Shown: positions 32,132 to 42,354, counted from the first letter of the stretch. The stretch: DNA of 64,000 bases from an uncultured Rhodospirillales bacterium (GCA_902761715.1 CACWLK010000006.1:1-64000); one strand, 5' to 3'. Notes: generated by a model from the sequence alone, not told the origin. Program-made: numbers and translations.

Positions 32132-32821
32132 TTATTCAGTCAACAACATATAACCTTTGCCTCTGACTGTCTGCAGATAGCGAGGGTTTTTAGAATCTTC
32201 CTCAATTTTTTTACGCAATCTTGTAACTTGGACATCAATCGAGCGAGGCCCTTGCCCTGCTCCTAACAATTCAGCCAATCTGTCACGACTAAAAATCTGT
32301 CCTGACTTTTGTCCCAAAAGCGACAACATTGCTTGTTCAACCGGTGTAATATGAATAATATGTCCCTGTTTATCGGTCAGCTCTTTTTTATCCATATCAT
32401 AACGACATCTGCCCAAGTTGAGTTTGCTGTTAGCCATTTCATCAACCTGAGGAGTTCGCTTCAAAATATTCTTAATCCTTAATACTAATTCTTTTGGTTC
32501 AAACGGTTTCGGCAAATAGTCATCAGCACCGCATTCCAAACCATTTATTCTATCGCTGCTTTCTCCCATTGCTGTCAGCAAAATAACCGGAACGCTATCC
32601 TCTTTGCGGAGTTTTTCCAAAAACTCCAGCCCGCTTTCTCCCGGCATCATAATATCAACAATCAGCAAATCGAATTTATACTGCGACATCATACCGCGCG
32701 CTTCTGACGCACCCTTTGCCGCAGAAACCATAAATCCGCTCTCTCTTAAAAACCTTGTTAAGAGAGAGCGCAATCTGGTATCATCATCAACTACCAATAT
32801 GTGGGCTTTTTTATCAATCAT
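32132..32821 (-). CDS. ompR: OmpR-family response regulator
   Basis: 229 aa. Receiver domain with acidic pocket Asp12-Asp14, phosphoacceptor Asp56 (LLIVDIMMPGESG) and the KPF lysine, joined to a winged-helix DNA-binding domain (RSIDVQVTRLRKKIEED, RGKGYML). The cognate kinase follows directly. Start MIDKKAHILVVDDD is conventional. Confidence 0.95.
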   Translation of the reverse strand: MIDKKAHILVVDDDTRLRSLLTRFLRESGFMVSAAKGASEARGMMSQYKFDLLIVDIMMPGESGLEFLEKLRKEDSVPVILLTAMGESSDRINGLECGADDYLPKPFEPKELVLRIKNILKRTPQVDEMANSKLNLGRCRYDMDKKELTDKQGHIIHITPVEQAMLSLLGQKSGQIFSRDRLAELLGAGQGPRSIDVQVTRLRKKIEEDSKNPRYLQTVRGKGYMLLTE

Positions 32822-32836
32822 GCCCCAACCCCGAAA

Positions 32837-33610
32837 CTATTTTTCGGCAACGGTAGCCTTTGTTACATTCTTTTTAACCGGACGTTTTACTTTTTTCTTT
32901 GCCGGTTTTTTATTCTGAGCCGGTTTTACAGCGCCGTCATTGGACTTTCCCTTTTGAACCTGCTGCTTTACTTTTTCCGAAACTGCATTTTTAACTTTTT
33001 CGGCAATTTTAATAACTTCTTGCTCAACAGTTTTAACCGGATTCTTCTTGTTGTTCTCAACCGTATAAATATAATCGATGCATTTCTCAAAATATTGATA
33101 TCCGGTAACAAACGTCAAAATACCGGCAATCCACAGCAACCATTCACCGATAAAACCGACAACATCTCCGATTAAATATAATCTTTGCAACAAAATCATT
33201 GAAATTGCAGTCATTTGGCAGGCTGTTTTCCATTTTGCCAAGCGGGTTACCGGCATACCTACACGGAATTCTGCCAAAAACTCACGCATACCCGAAACCA
33301 AAACCTCACGGCACATAATGATAATAACCGGAATATAGGTAATCGGGTTAACCATCTGGTTGGCAACAATAATCAGCAAAGCCGAAACCACCAAAAGCTT
33401 ATCGGCAATCGGGTCAAGCAGACGACCAAGAACGGAATTTTGGTTGCGTGAACGAGCAAAATATCCGTCCAAATAGTCGGTAATTGACGCCATAACAAAC
33501 AGCACACCGGCCAAAATTGACCACAATGCCGAATGAATATATATAGCCAAAAAGATAACAGGGATTACGACAATTCGTGAAATCGTCAAAATATTAGGAA
33601 GATTATACAT
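32837..33610 (-). CDS. pgsA: CDP-diacylglycerol-glycerol-3-phosphate 3-phosphatidyltransferase, basic tail
   Basis: 257 aa. The CDP-alcohol phosphotransferase motif spans DYLDGYFARSR through GRLLDPIAD, in a multispan core of about 185 residues. Makes phosphatidylglycerol phosphate in the inner membrane. Unusual: a C-terminal extension of about 70 residues, very rich in Lys, Ala, Pro and Val, absent from the usual enzyme. It may bind membrane lipid head groups or nucleic acid, which is speculative. Confidence 0.93.
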   Translation of the reverse strand: MYNLPNILTISRIVVIPVIFLAIYIHSALWSILAGVLFVMASITDYLDGYFARSRNQNSVLGRLLDPIADKLLVVSALLIIVANQMVNPITYIPVIIIMCREVLVSGMREFLAEFRVGMPVTRLAKWKTACQMTAISMILLQRLYLIGDVVGFIGEWLLWIAGILTFVTGYQYFEKCIDYIYTVENNKKNPVKTVEQEVIKIAEKVKNAVSEKVKQQVQKGKSNDGAVKPAQNKKPAKKKVKRPVKKNVTKATVAEK

Positions 33611-33663
33611 AGCTTTACACCTATCTGTTAATTAACATTTGTCATCATATTATTGTATAAATT

Positions 33664-35478
33664 TTATTTATGGAAGTAGTTAAATATCTTTTCCGCTGTT
33701 TTTTTACTTATCCCCGAAACTTTTTGCAACTCGGAAACATTTGCCTGACTTATTGCTTCTACCGAACCGAAATGATTCAACAACGTTTTTTTGCGGTCAT
33801 GTCCCACTCCGTCTATCTCGTCCAACTGTGAGACAAACATTGATTTCCCACGCTTTTTACGGTGTGTACCGATAGCAAAACGGTGTGATTCATCACGAAT
33901 ATTTTGCATATAAAAAGCCAACGGCGAGCGGAACGGCAGAGCAAAACTTTCTTTACCCACTTGATGATAAAATTCTTTTCCGGCGTTTCGTTCCGGCCCT
34001 TTTGAAATGGCAATAATCGCAATGCCTGACAAATCATAGTCTTTCAAACATTCGTGCACTGCGTGCAACTGTCCCAACCCGCCATCGAGTAAAATCACAT
34101 CAGGGCGATTAGCCTCGGTCATGCTGTCAAAACGCCGTGTCAAAACCTCTTTCATCATTGCAAAATCATCATTCGTAATTTCGCTGTTTTTTATATTAAA
34201 AGTTCGATACGACTTGCGGTCAAATCCGTCCGGAGTAGCCACAATCATTGCTCCGACGGCATAACTTCCCTGAATATGAGAGTTATCATAAACCTCTATT
34301 CTTTGCGGAATTTTTTCCAAACCGAATACTTGCTGCATCTCTTTCAAATTATTCATCACAGAAGTCTCAAGTGCGACCTTGCGTTCCAATGCCTCTTTGG
34401 CATTTTGCTCAATATTGGAAGCAATTTTTGCTTTTATTCCGCGTTGATATAAATTAATTTTTGTTCCCAACGCTTGCTCCAAAAACTCTTTATCTTCAGG
34501 CTCCGTAGATACAATAATCTCAGCCGGCAATTGGTGTGTGGCATAAAAGCTGCTCATAAAAGCGCCCAATATTTCCGCCGGTTCGGCATCTTCGGTTTGT
34601 CTCGGAAAAAATGCATTGTTGCCGCAATTTTGCCCGCCCCGTATAAAAAACACCTGTATGCAACAATGATTGTGTTCGGTATAAATTGCCAAGACATCTG
34701 CCGATTTAATATTGCCGTATTCAACTGATCTTTCTTGTTGCACATTGGTCAAAGCTCTGATTCTGTCCCTGTACACAATAGCTGCCTCAAAATCACAATT
34801 ATCGCTTGCCGATTGCATTTTTTCTGACATTTTTTCTTGAATATCGGTGTTTTTACCCTCCAAGAAATTTACCGCTTCATCAACCAACTTGCGATATTCT
34901 TCTTTTGAAACCTTACCGACACAGGGAGCACAGCAACGCTTAATTTGATACATCAGACACGGTCGCTCACGATTCTTAAAATTGGCATCACTGCACGAAC
35001 GCAACAAAAATGCTTTTTGCAAAAGATCCATTACATTATTTACTGCACCGACACTTGCAAACGGACCAAAATATTTATACCCGTTTTTCTTTGCTCCGCG
35101 ATATTTTCTTAAAACCGGAAAATCTTCTTTAAGATTAAGGCTTAAATAGGGAAATGTCTTATCGTCTTTAAGTAAAATATTATATTTTGGCTCAAGTTTT
35201 TTTATCAGCTCATTTTCAAGCAACAAAGCTTTTACTTCGCTCTCAACAATAATAAACTCCATTCTCCGAATTTGCGCCACCATTCTTTGCAACCTTGCCG
35301 GAAGCTGGTTAATTCGAGAATAAGCTACAATGCGCTTTTTAATATTTTTGGCCTTGCCGACGTATAAAACTTTTTCATCGGCATCAATCATTCGATATAC
35401 GCCGGGCTTTTCGGGAGCAATTTTGATATTTTGCTCCAAAATTTCCAATCCCTTTTTTATGTCAAATGATGGCGCCAT
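33664..35478 (-). CDS. uvrC: Excinuclease ABC subunit C
   Basis: 604 aa, full length. GIY-YIG nuclease domain (PGVYRMIDADEKVLYVGKAK), Cys cluster near 160-180, UVR/UvrB-binding motif (EKMQSASDNCDFEAA), the second, RNase H-like nuclease (EVYDNSHIQGSYAVGA), and a C-terminal tandem HhH (VSGISKKTAEKIFNYF). Makes both incisions in nucleotide-excision repair. Confidence 0.97.
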   Translation of the reverse strand: MAPSFDIKKGLEILEQNIKIAPEKPGVYRMIDADEKVLYVGKAKNIKKRIVAYSRINQLPARLQRMVAQIRRMEFIIVESEVKALLLENELIKKLEPKYNILLKDDKTFPYLSLNLKEDFPVLRKYRGAKKNGYKYFGPFASVGAVNNVMDLLQKAFLLRSCSDANFKNRERPCLMYQIKRCCAPCVGKVSKEEYRKLVDEAVNFLEGKNTDIQEKMSEKMQSASDNCDFEAAIVYRDRIRALTNVQQERSVEYGNIKSADVLAIYTEHNHCCIQVFFIRGGQNCGNNAFFPRQTEDAEPAEILGAFMSSFYATHQLPAEIIVSTEPEDKEFLEQALGTKINLYQRGIKAKIASNIEQNAKEALERKVALETSVMNNLKEMQQVFGLEKIPQRIEVYDNSHIQGSYAVGAMIVATPDGFDRKSYRTFNIKNSEITNDDFAMMKEVLTRRFDSMTEANRPDVILLDGGLGQLHAVHECLKDYDLSGIAIIAISKGPERNAGKEFYHQVGKESFALPFRSPLAFYMQNIRDESHRFAIGTHRKKRGKSMFVSQLDEIDGVGHDRKKTLLNHFGSVEAISQANVSELQKVSGISKKTAEKIFNYFHK

Positions 35479-35485
35479 CTTTTAT

Positions 35486-35803
35486 CTAAAAAATCAACGT
35501 TGCGAAAAATAACGCTGACAATACTGTCGACAGCACCAACATCCACCAATGCCAAAAAAATCTTCTTGTCGTTGCCAGCCAATCAATTACATTACTATAA
35601 CCTTTGTAAACATGATTAAATGCAAATGTATAGACAAACGCTACACAGCAAGCAATCAAATAGAGATTATAGTCGTAGAAAACTCCGTAAATCTTTTCAA
35701 TCCCAAAACGATACGACAAAAACATTCCGGCCAGCACACCAATCCACACCATCGGGTTTAAAATAGTACCGCTTGCAAACAGAGCAATTATTCCCTTAAT
35801 CAT
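35486..35803 (-). CDS. Small inner-membrane protein of unknown function
   Basis: 105 aa, about three transmembrane helices (about 13-30, 46-64, 83-103) and conserved-looking aromatic/basic ATTRRFFWHWW before the last helix. The ATG overlaps the glmM stop (ATGA) and the stop is 7 nt before uvrC, so it belongs to a glmM-orf-uvrC transcript. Family not recognised. Confidence 0.75.
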   Translation of the reverse strand: MIKGIIALFASGTILNPMVWIGVLAGMFLSYRFGIEKIYGVFYDYNLYLIACCVAFVYTFAFNHVYKGYSNVIDWLATTRRFFWHWWMLVLSTVLSALFFATLIF

Positions 35804-37152
35804 TTTTCCTCCTGAAATTTTTTAACTTCATTTATAATCATATCTGCTGATTCTTTTACAATCTTTTCATCGCTTCCCGAAACCCAAACCCTTATCTTCG
35901 GTTCGGTACCTGACGGGTGCAAAACCACACGCCCGTTTCCAGCCATTTTTTCTTCAGCCTTAGCAACAGCTCCTAAAACTTCAGCAGATGCAGCTGCCTT
36001 GTGAACAGTCTCACGATCTTTTACGGCAACACTTACAAAAACGTACGGGTCAAATTTAAATTCCGGAAAAATCTCGCTCATCTTTTTTCCGCTCTTAACC
36101 AATGCCAAACAAATCAACAAGGCATTAATCATGCCATCACCGCTCTTGCAATAATCTCCGGCAACAATATGGCCCGATTCTTCACCGCCCAGACTACAAC
36201 CGACTTCTTTCATTTTGGCAATAATCGCACGCTCTCCGACTTTTACACTATAATACTCAAAGCCCAAACTTTTAACATAGCGTTCCATTGCCGTATTAGA
36301 AATTACTGTTGAAACAACTGCATTGCCTTTATATTTTCCGTTATCCTTCAGATATCTGGCCAAAAATGCAATCAACGCCTCTGCCGGAATTTTGGTGCCG
36401 TTATCATCACAAACCAACACACGATCACCATCGCCGTCAACAGCGATTCCTACATGCGCATGCGAGCCTTTAACTGTTTCATACAGCTTTTCCGGATGTT
36501 GTGAACCGCAATCACGGTTGATATTATATCCGTCCGGATCATTACCAAGACTGATAACACCGGCACCTAAATTTTTGAAAACCTGCGGCATAATACCGGC
36601 AAAACAACCGTTAGCACAGTCCAAAACCACCTTCAAACCACGCAGGGGGCGTTCATCTTCAACAATTGCATTAAGTTTTTGCAAATATAAATCTACGGCA
36701 TTTTTGTTTTCAATAATACGACCGAGCTTTTCATGACTTAATTCAAAATTTCCTTCAGCAACAAGGGTTTCTATCTTCGACGTAACCTCATCACTAAACT
36801 TTTCGCCATCAGCATCAATCAATTTAATTCCGTTATCATAATATGGATTATGCGATGCCGTAATCATCACCGACATATCAACATCAAGCTCTGACGTAAT
36901 TGCAGTTATCGCCGGCGTAGGCAAAACTCCGAGCAAAACCACATCAACTCCTGCCGCCAAAAAACCTGCAGTTAATGAAGATTGCAGCATTTCTCCCGAA
37001 ATTCGTGTATCCCGACCTATTGCAACTCGACCACGATTCTTGCAAATTTCCAACCCGCAAGCCATACCGAGTTTAGATGCAAAATCAACATTCATCGGAT
37101 ATTGATTCGCCACGCCGCGCACACCGTCTGTGCCAAATAATTTTCCTGCCAT
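35800..37152 (-). CDS. glmM: Phosphoglucosamine mutase
   Basis: 450 aa. Phosphoserine loop MITASHNPYYDNGIK, metal-binding DGDGDRV, sugar loop GGEESGHIV and the C-terminal phosphate loop RPSGTEP-type segment (LHPSGTEPKIRVW). Converts GlcN-6-P to GlcN-1-P for murein and LPS. The usual neighbour ftsH is separated by about 400 bp of repeat DNA. Confidence 0.97.
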   Translation of the reverse strand: MAGKLFGTDGVRGVANQYPMNVDFASKLGMACGLEICKNRGRVAIGRDTRISGEMLQSSLTAGFLAAGVDVVLLGVLPTPAITAITSELDVDMSVMITASHNPYYDNGIKLIDADGEKFSDEVTSKIETLVAEGNFELSHEKLGRIIENKNAVDLYLQKLNAIVEDERPLRGLKVVLDCANGCFAGIMPQVFKNLGAGVISLGNDPDGYNINRDCGSQHPEKLYETVKGSHAHVGIAVDGDGDRVLVCDDNGTKIPAEALIAFLARYLKDNGKYKGNAVVSTVISNTAMERYVKSLGFEYYSVKVGERAIIAKMKEVGCSLGGEESGHIVAGDYCKSGDGMINALLICLALVKSGKKMSEIFPEFKFDPYVFVSVAVKDRETVHKAAASAEVLGAVAKAEEKMAGNGRVVLHPSGTEPKIRVWVSGSDEKIVKESADMIINEVKKFQEEK

Positions 37153-37239
37153 ATCAAAATCTCCTCGTTAGAATAATACATAAATATTCCTAACAAATAG
37201 TAACAAATATCAATAAAAAATTTTGATTTTAGTTACCCA

Positions 37240-37306
37240 TTATACGAGTTTTTCAAAAAGTGCGGAGAATAGTTCAGATAGAGTAAAAATAATAACCAAA
37301 TAGCAC
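37240..37306. repeat. Partial palindromic repeat unit
   Basis: Right-end fragment TTATACGAGTTTTT (37240-37253), then a left arm beginning AAAAAGTGCGGAGAA (37255 onward), nearly identical to the left arm of the unit at 37431-37557 but lacking its own right arm. The rest of the glmM upstream gap, 37153-37239, is AT-rich with no recognised element. Confidence 0.6.
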
Positions 37307-37429
37307 AAAAACTCGGAGAATGAGGTAAATAATAAGAAACAAGAGCGAAAGTACCGCAGTGTACAAAGAAGTACATGAATTTTCCCAGAAGGCGATTTTA
37401 GCTCTAGATGAGCTGTTACACGAGTTTTT
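37307..37429. repeat. Palindromic repeat unit 1 (about 123 bp)
   Basis: Ends are inverted AAAAACTCG / CGAGTTTTT. Arms pair imperfectly over most of their length around a central GTGTAC-N6-GTACAT. The right arm contains GCTCTAGATGAGC, shared with units 2 and 4. The left arm is the most diverged part. Confidence 0.65.
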
Positions 37430-37430
37430 C

Positions 37431-37557
37431 AAAAAGTGCGGAGAATAGTTCAGATAGAGTTAAAATAAAAAAAGGGAAAATTCTAGTGTACAAAGAAGTA
37501 CATGAATTTTCCCTTTTTGCGATTTTAGCTCTAGATGAGCTGTTATACGCACTTTTT
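37431..37557. repeat. Palindromic repeat unit 2 (127 bp), abutting the ftsH stop
   Basis: Ends are inverted AAAAAGTGCG / CGCACTTTTT. An inner perfect 13-bp stem AAAGGGAAAATTC/GAATTTTCCCTTT carries the GTGTAC-N6-GTACAT apex. The two arms align over about 45 nt with a minority of mismatches, several being G-U. It begins 1 nt after the ftsH stop codon on the minus strand, so it is transcribed as a long hairpin and may terminate ftsH mRNA. Confidence 0.75.
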
Positions 37558-37558
37558 C

Positions 37559-39430
37559 CTAGATTTCGGGAATTGAACTCTTAGTCCTCTTCTCTTCCGA
37601 GACCGGAACATCTTTATTTTTCAAGATTTCCTCACCTCGCAGAAGTGCTTTGATTTCATCGCCGCTCAAAGTTTCATATTCTATGAGGGCTTGTGCCAAA
37701 TGCTCCCAATCATCTTTTTTATCTTTCAAAATTTTGAGTGCCGATTCATGGGCTTCGGTAACCAAACGTTTAATTTCATCATCAATCAGACGTGCGGTTT
37801 CTTCGCTCATATTTTTGTTTTGCGTAACTGATTTTCCCAAAAAGACTTCTTCGGAATTATCAACGTACAAAATTGGGCCGAGTTTATCGCTCATTCCCCA
37901 TTCGGTTACCATCGCACGTGCAAGCTTTGTTGCCGCTGCAATATCCGAAGAAGCACCGCTGGTAACTTTGTCATAACCGAATTTAATTTCTTCGGCCGCA
38001 CGCCCACCCATGGTAATAACCAAACGAGACAGCATTTTGGCGCGAGAGTATGAATACTGGTCTTTTTCCGGCAACTGCTGAACCATACCCAGGGCTCTGC
38101 CTCTCGGTATAATTGTCGCCTTGTGGATAGGATCGGTCTCCGGCACATTAAGAGAACAGATGGCATGACCGGCCTCATGATAAGCGGTCAGTTTTTTCTC
38201 CTGCTCATCCATCGCCATTGATTTGCGCTCGTTACCCATCATCACTTTATCTTTGGCATCATCAAAATCTTTTGATGTAACTTTGCGTTTGTTTTTACGA
38301 GCCGCAAGTAAAGCTGCTTCATTAACCAAATTGGCCAAATCCGCACCCGAGAAACCGGGAGTTCCACGGGCTATAACCGCAAGATTAACATCTTTTGCCA
38401 ACGGAACTTTTTTGACGTGAACTTTCAAAATTTCTTCACGCCCTTTTAAGTCCGGATTAGTTACCACCACTTGACGATCAAAACGTCCCGGGCGCAACAA
38501 CGCCGGATCCAAAACATCGGGACGGTTAGTAGCCGCAATCAGAATAACATTTTCGTTTTCATCAAAGCCGTCCATCTCAACCAACAGCTGGTTCAATGTT
38601 TGCTCCCGTTCATCATTTCCGCCGCCGAGACCGGCACCGCGATGACGTCCTACGGCATCAATTTCATCAATGAACAACAGACATGGTGCATTTTTCTTTG
38701 CCTGTGCGAACATATCACGTACACGTGATGCACCGACACCGACAAACATTTCCACAAAATCAGAACCTGAAATCGAGAAGAACGGAACATCTGCCTCACC
38801 GGCAACAGCTTTTGCCAACAGAGTTTTACCGGTTCCCGGAGGACCAACCAACAAAACACCCTTTGGAATTTTACCACCCAAGCGCTGGAATTTTTGCGGG
38901 TCTTTCAAAAAATCAATAATTTCTTCCAACTCTTGTTTTGACTCATCACAGCCGGCGACATCGGCAAACGTAACTTTTTTGGTGTTTTCAATCAATCTGG
39001 CTCGTGATTTTCCGAAACTCATAGCTTTATTATTCCCTGAATTAGCTTGGCGCATAAAGAAAACCCAAACGCCAATCAGCAAAATCATCGGAAACCACGA
39101 AACAAAAATTCCCCAAAAAGTATCAGCGGTATTATCCTGCGGCTTGGCCTCAACCTTAACGCCTGACTTACGTAAGGTCTCATACATTGAAGGATCGTAT
39201 GGTGCATAGCTATAAAACCTTGTGCCATCCGTCATACGTCCGACAACATCACGACCTGATATTTCAACCGATTCTACTTTTTTAGCTTCTACCGAATTCA
39301 TAAAATCAGAAAAAGCCAAATTATTTCTGCGTGTCATCTGCTCCCGACCGTTCATTCCGGCCAAATTGCTCAACAGCGCAATAGCCACGATTGCGGCTAT
39401 CCAAAATAACAAGTTTTTTCCGGCTTTCAT
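37559..39430 (-). CDS. ftsH: ATP-dependent zinc metalloprotease FtsH
   Basis: 623 aa from the ATG at 39430, with AAGGA 7 nt upstream. TM helices about 5-22 and 109-126 flank a periplasmic domain. Walker A GPPGTGKT at 196-203, Walker [12 protein letters not shown] with [18 protein letters not shown], and zinc site HEAGH near 420. Degrades membrane and regulatory proteins, including LpxC in related bacteria. Between tilS and glmM as in alphaproteobacteria. Confidence 0.98.
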   Translation of the reverse strand: MKAGKNLLFWIAAIVAIALLSNLAGMNGREQMTRRNNLAFSDFMNSVEAKKVESVEISGRDVVGRMTDGTRFYSYAPYDPSMYETLRKSGVKVEAKPQDNTADTFWGIFVSWFPMILLIGVWVFFMRQANSGNNKAMSFGKSRARLIENTKKVTFADVAGCDESKQELEEIIDFLKDPQKFQRLGGKIPKGVLLVGPPGTGKTLLAKAVAGEADVPFFSISGSDFVEMFVGVGASRVRDMFAQAKKNAPCLLFIDEIDAVGRHRGAGLGGGNDEREQTLNQLLVEMDGFDENENVILIAATNRPDVLDPALLRPGRFDRQVVVTNPDLKGREEILKVHVKKVPLAKDVNLAVIARGTPGFSGADLANLVNEAALLAARKNKRKVTSKDFDDAKDKVMMGNERKSMAMDEQEKKLTAYHEAGHAICSLNVPETDPIHKATIIPRGRALGMVQQLPEKDQYSYSRAKMLSRLVITMGGRAAEEIKFGYDKVTSGASSDIAAATKLARAMVTEWGMSDKLGPILYVDNSEEVFLGKSVTQNKNMSEETARLIDDEIKRLVTEAHESALKILKDKKDDWEHLAQALIEYETLSGDEIKALLRGEEILKNKDVPVSEEKRTKSSIPEI

Positions 39431-39474
39431 CACTTATTCCTTATAAAAATTCAACTTTAGATAATATAGTTTTT

Positions 39475-40596
39475 TTATTTATTAAACTCAACAGCTTTAC
39501 CGCATTTTTCAAACAAATTAAGTTTTAGCTTATAAGGCAACCCATGCATCAGCACTTGCGGATTTTTTGATACATATGCATTCCACTGCTCTTTACTCAA
39601 TACCAAACTGGTTTTATTTTCCGGCACGATCCAAATCCGACGATTAAACTTCAGCACCTCACAACCGCCTAAGGTTGCCCCCTTAAAGTCAGCTGTAACT
39701 GCAGCATTACACAACCTTGCCAGAGCCACATATTCCGGAGCATAATTGTCATCACCGACCCTTTTAATCAACTCCGCAATAACACGAGTTTTAATCTCAT
39801 CATGCAACTGTCCGAACAGCTCCGGATTAAAACTCCAAGCGCAATCATACCAACTACGACAATGATTACCTATAAAATCTCCGGCCTGATCTGCAAAATA
39901 TTCTCGTGCCGAATTCAATGCATTAACCGCAGTACCGATTTTTTGAATGGTTATTCCCAGCTTGCTTTCCAACTCCGGTAACATTTTTCGCACTCTTACC
40001 CGCAAAAAATCATCACATTCGTTTGAAGCATCTTCTTTCCAAACAATATTTTGCTCCGATAAAAAATCACGCAATTTTTGCGGCTCAATATTCAATAACG
40101 GCCTAACGATTCGTACATCGCAACGCTCGGTAACACAAGCCATTGAAGCCAACCCGTCCACACCGCTGCCACGTTGCAATCGCATCAAAAAAGTTTCAGC
40201 CTGATCCCGCAAATGATGTGCCGTCAGTAGATTTTTTACTTTATGTTTTTTACACCATTCCAAAAGCAAATTATATCTAGCTTCTCGTGCCTTAGTTTCA
40301 ATACCCGATACGACTTTATCATGATTCCATTCCAATACATGATGCTCGATTCCGTTTTTCTGCATCAATTCTGCAACATATTCGGCCTCTTCTTTTGCCT
40401 CAGCTCGCAGATTATGATTAACCGTCAAAGCAACCACTTTAATATTGAACTTTTCAGCATATTGTTTCATCAAAAAAGCCAACGCCAAAGAGTCGGCGCC
40501 GCCTGATACGGCAACCGCCATCTTCTTTTGCTCAAGATTGTATTGTTTTGCGATTCTATTTAATTCTGAATTAAAAACTTGTTGCAAATTCGGCAT
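39475..40596 (-). CDS. tilS: tRNA(Ile)-lysidine synthase
   Basis: 373 aa. PP-loop SGGADS at 31-36, then the family HHLRDQAETFLMRLQRGSG block. Converts C34 of the CAU-anticodon tRNA-Ile to lysidine. Shorter than the enterobacterial enzyme, with a compact C-terminal domain. The start overlaps the cpoB stop by 1 nt (TAATG). Confidence 0.95.
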   Translation of the reverse strand: MPNLQQVFNSELNRIAKQYNLEQKKMAVAVSGGADSLALAFLMKQYAEKFNIKVVALTVNHNLRAEAKEEAEYVAELMQKNGIEHHVLEWNHDKVVSGIETKAREARYNLLLEWCKKHKVKNLLTAHHLRDQAETFLMRLQRGSGVDGLASMACVTERCDVRIVRPLLNIEPQKLRDFLSEQNIVWKEDASNECDDFLRVRVRKMLPELESKLGITIQKIGTAVNALNSAREYFADQAGDFIGNHCRSWYDCAWSFNPELFGQLHDEIKTRVIAELIKRVGDDNYAPEYVALARLCNAAVTADFKGATLGGCEVLKFNRRIWIVPENKTSLVLSKEQWNAYVSKNPQVLMHGLPYKLKLNLFEKCGKAVEFNK

Positions 40597-41423
40597 TACT
40601 TACAGCCCAAATTTTTCTTTTCCGCCGCAGCTTTATCTTTTACATTTTTATCCGCTTTCGGAAACTCTGTCGGCAAACTGGTAAAAGCTGCACACGCTTC
40701 TTTATTCTTTTTCAGCGCTTTCATCGACATGCCCAACTTTAACAAACTATCGGCAGCCTTTGCATTACTGTGGTACTGCTGATATCCTTTTGCAAAAGCA
40801 ACAGCTGATTTTTCATATTCCTGACGGGCATAAAAAGTCTCACCTAACCAATATTGTGCATTACCGGCCAGTTTATCATCAGAAAATCTGGTTACGACTT
40901 TTGTAAAAGCCTTTTCGGCATCAGCATAACGATTAGCCTTCAATGCTTCCAAGCCAGATTGATAAATTTCCGGAGCGGTATCTCCATTAGCGGGTTTCAA
41001 ATCACCTCCGCTGATACTGCCACCGACAATTGATTGTGGAGCATCTGTTGCGACCGGAGCCGCAAACTTCGGAGTATTATCCGGAACATTAGCACTTACC
41101 GAACTGTCAATTTTTTTACCTTCAAGCAATTTGATTCGCACATCAATATCACGATTGATCATATCAATTTTTTCATCAAGTTGTCTGATTTTATATTCCA
41201 ACTCGTCCAACTTTCCTGATGTACTCCGAACTTGTTCATCAAGTCTGCTCACTTGTACTACCGTATCACCTCGATCTTCATTATTATATGCACGACGTTG
41301 CAATATTTTGATATCCTCACGCATATCCTCCAACTCTTGTTGCAACACAGAAACATCTTGAGCTTTTGCGACAGATACGCCGGTCAAAGCAGAAATAAAA
41401 ATCAACAACCAAAATTTTTTCAT
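40596..41423 (-). CDS. cpoB: Cell division coordinator CpoB (YbgF)
   Basis: 275 aa. Signal peptide cleaved near VAKAQ, an N-terminal coiled coil (about 25-105) that trimerises, a linker, then TPR repeats (YQSGLEALKANRYADAEKAF, NAQYWLGETFY). Periplasmic partner of the Tol-Pal system. Downstream of pal and overlapping tilS. Confidence 0.94.
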   Translation of the reverse strand: MKKFWLLIFISALTGVSVAKAQDVSVLQQELEDMREDIKILQRRAYNNEDRGDTVVQVSRLDEQVRSTSGKLDELEYKIRQLDEKIDMINRDIDVRIKLLEGKKIDSSVSANVPDNTPKFAAPVATDAPQSIVGGSISGGDLKPANGDTAPEIYQSGLEALKANRYADAEKAFTKVVTRFSDDKLAGNAQYWLGETFYARQEYEKSAVAFAKGYQQYHSNAKAADSLLKLGMSMKALKKNKEACAAFTSLPTEFPKADKNVKDKAAAEKKNLGCK

Positions 41424-41482
41424 TTTCTTATCCCAAAGTTATTTTCTTTCAAAATATTGCAAAATTTTCAATATCTCAAGAC

Positions 41483-41515
41483 AAAAAAAGAGGTATCCAA
41501 CGGATACCCCTTTTT
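41483..41515 (-). terminator. Terminator after pal
   Basis: Perfect 7-bp stem GGTATCC/GGATACC with a 3-nt loop, followed on minus by TCTTTTTTT. It lies 21 nt after the pal stop, so cpoB probably depends on read-through or its own promoter. Confidence 0.85.
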
Positions 41516-41535
41516 GAACACGTAAGTCTGTCGTA

Positions 41536-41991
41536 TTAGCGAGCAGATTTAACAACTGTTACAGCACGACGGTTTTGAGCCCAAGCAGCTTCGTTGCTAC
41601 CCAAAACAGCCGGTCTTTCTTTACCATAAGAAATGGTAGAAACTCTGTCAGCAGCAACACCGTTGTTTACCAAGTAAGCTTTAACGGCATTGGCACGACG
41701 TTCACCCAAAGCCAAGTTGTATTCTCTTGTACCGCGTTCATCGCAATAACCTTGAACTACAACGTCAACTTTCTCGTGTTTCTTCAACCATTTAACTTGA
41801 GTATCAAGAGCTTCTTTAGCATTGTTTGTCAAAGCTGAGCTATCGAAGTCAAAGAATACTCTGTCTTCAGCATTAGCCATAAAGTTGCGAGCGTCTCTAG
41901 AGTCGCATTCGCTACCGCCAAAAAGTTCACTTGTGGTAGAGCATGCAGACAACAAAGCTACTACACAAAACAGACCTAAAAGTTTTTTCAT
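41536..41991 (-). CDS. pal: Peptidoglycan-associated lipoprotein Pal
   Basis: 151 aa. Lipobox LLSAC gives Cys17 as the first mature residue. OmpA-like domain with FDFDSSALTNNAK and the diaminopimelate-binding region VVQGYCDERGTREYN, LGERRANAVK. Tethers the outer membrane to murein. SD GGAG lies 5 nt from the ATG. tolQRA-tolB, the usual upstream genes, are not here. Confidence 0.97.
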   Translation of the reverse strand: MKKLLGLFCVVALLSACSTTSELFGGSECDSRDARNFMANAEDRVFFDFDSSALTNNAKEALDTQVKWLKKHEKVDVVVQGYCDERGTREYNLALGERRANAVKAYLVNNGVAADRVSTISYGKERPAVLGSNEAAWAQNRRAVTVVKSAR

Positions 41992-42217
41992 ATTATTTCT
42001 CCATATATGGTTTTATATTCATAAATATACAATAGCTAAATTAAGCAATAAGAATTAATTTTTCAATAACAAAATACAAAAAAAATAAAAAATATAACTT
42101 TTTTCTTATATTTCATTGTTCAAAACCCGACTTAAAAATTCTACACACCCTATAAATTCGATTCGTATATAAAGGTCTTAACCAAGCTTTCCGATTCTCA
42201 AATATATAATTGATAAG

Positions 42218-42280
42218 AAAAAACTCCTTTAGCGACAAGAGCGTACATAAACGTACATAATTTAACTAAAGGAGTTTTTT
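42218..42280. repeat. Perfect 15-bp hairpin of the palindromic repeat family
   Basis: AAAAAACTCCTTTAG (42218-42232) and CTAAAGGAGTTTTTT (42266-42280) are exact reverse complements. Between them sits GCGTACATAAACGTACAT, the family's GTAC apex. The flanking runs of A and T make it a bidirectional terminator candidate. In the gap upstream of pal, 41992-42217, I see only AT-rich DNA and a weak pal promoter (TTATTG, 16 bp, TATATT on minus). Confidence 0.65.
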
Positions 42281-42314
42281 ATGTATTAGGAGCCCATAAG
42301 GCACCTTCTGATTT

Positions 42315-42345
42315 CGCAATTTTGGCTCTGGATAAGCTGTTATAT
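42315..42345. repeat. Right-arm fragment of the palindromic repeat
   Basis: CGCAATTTTGGCTCTGGATA and the following AGCTGTTATA match the right arm of the unit at 42355-42483 (CGCAATTTTGGCTCTAGATG). No matching left arm is convincing, so this is a decayed unit. Confidence 0.55.
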
Positions 42346-42354
42346 ACCCTTTCA

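Noticed and set aside
37240-37557. CRISPR array suggested by repeated segments before ftsH
   Set aside because: Units are about 125 bp, palindromic along their length, and not separated by uniform unique spacers; no cas genes.
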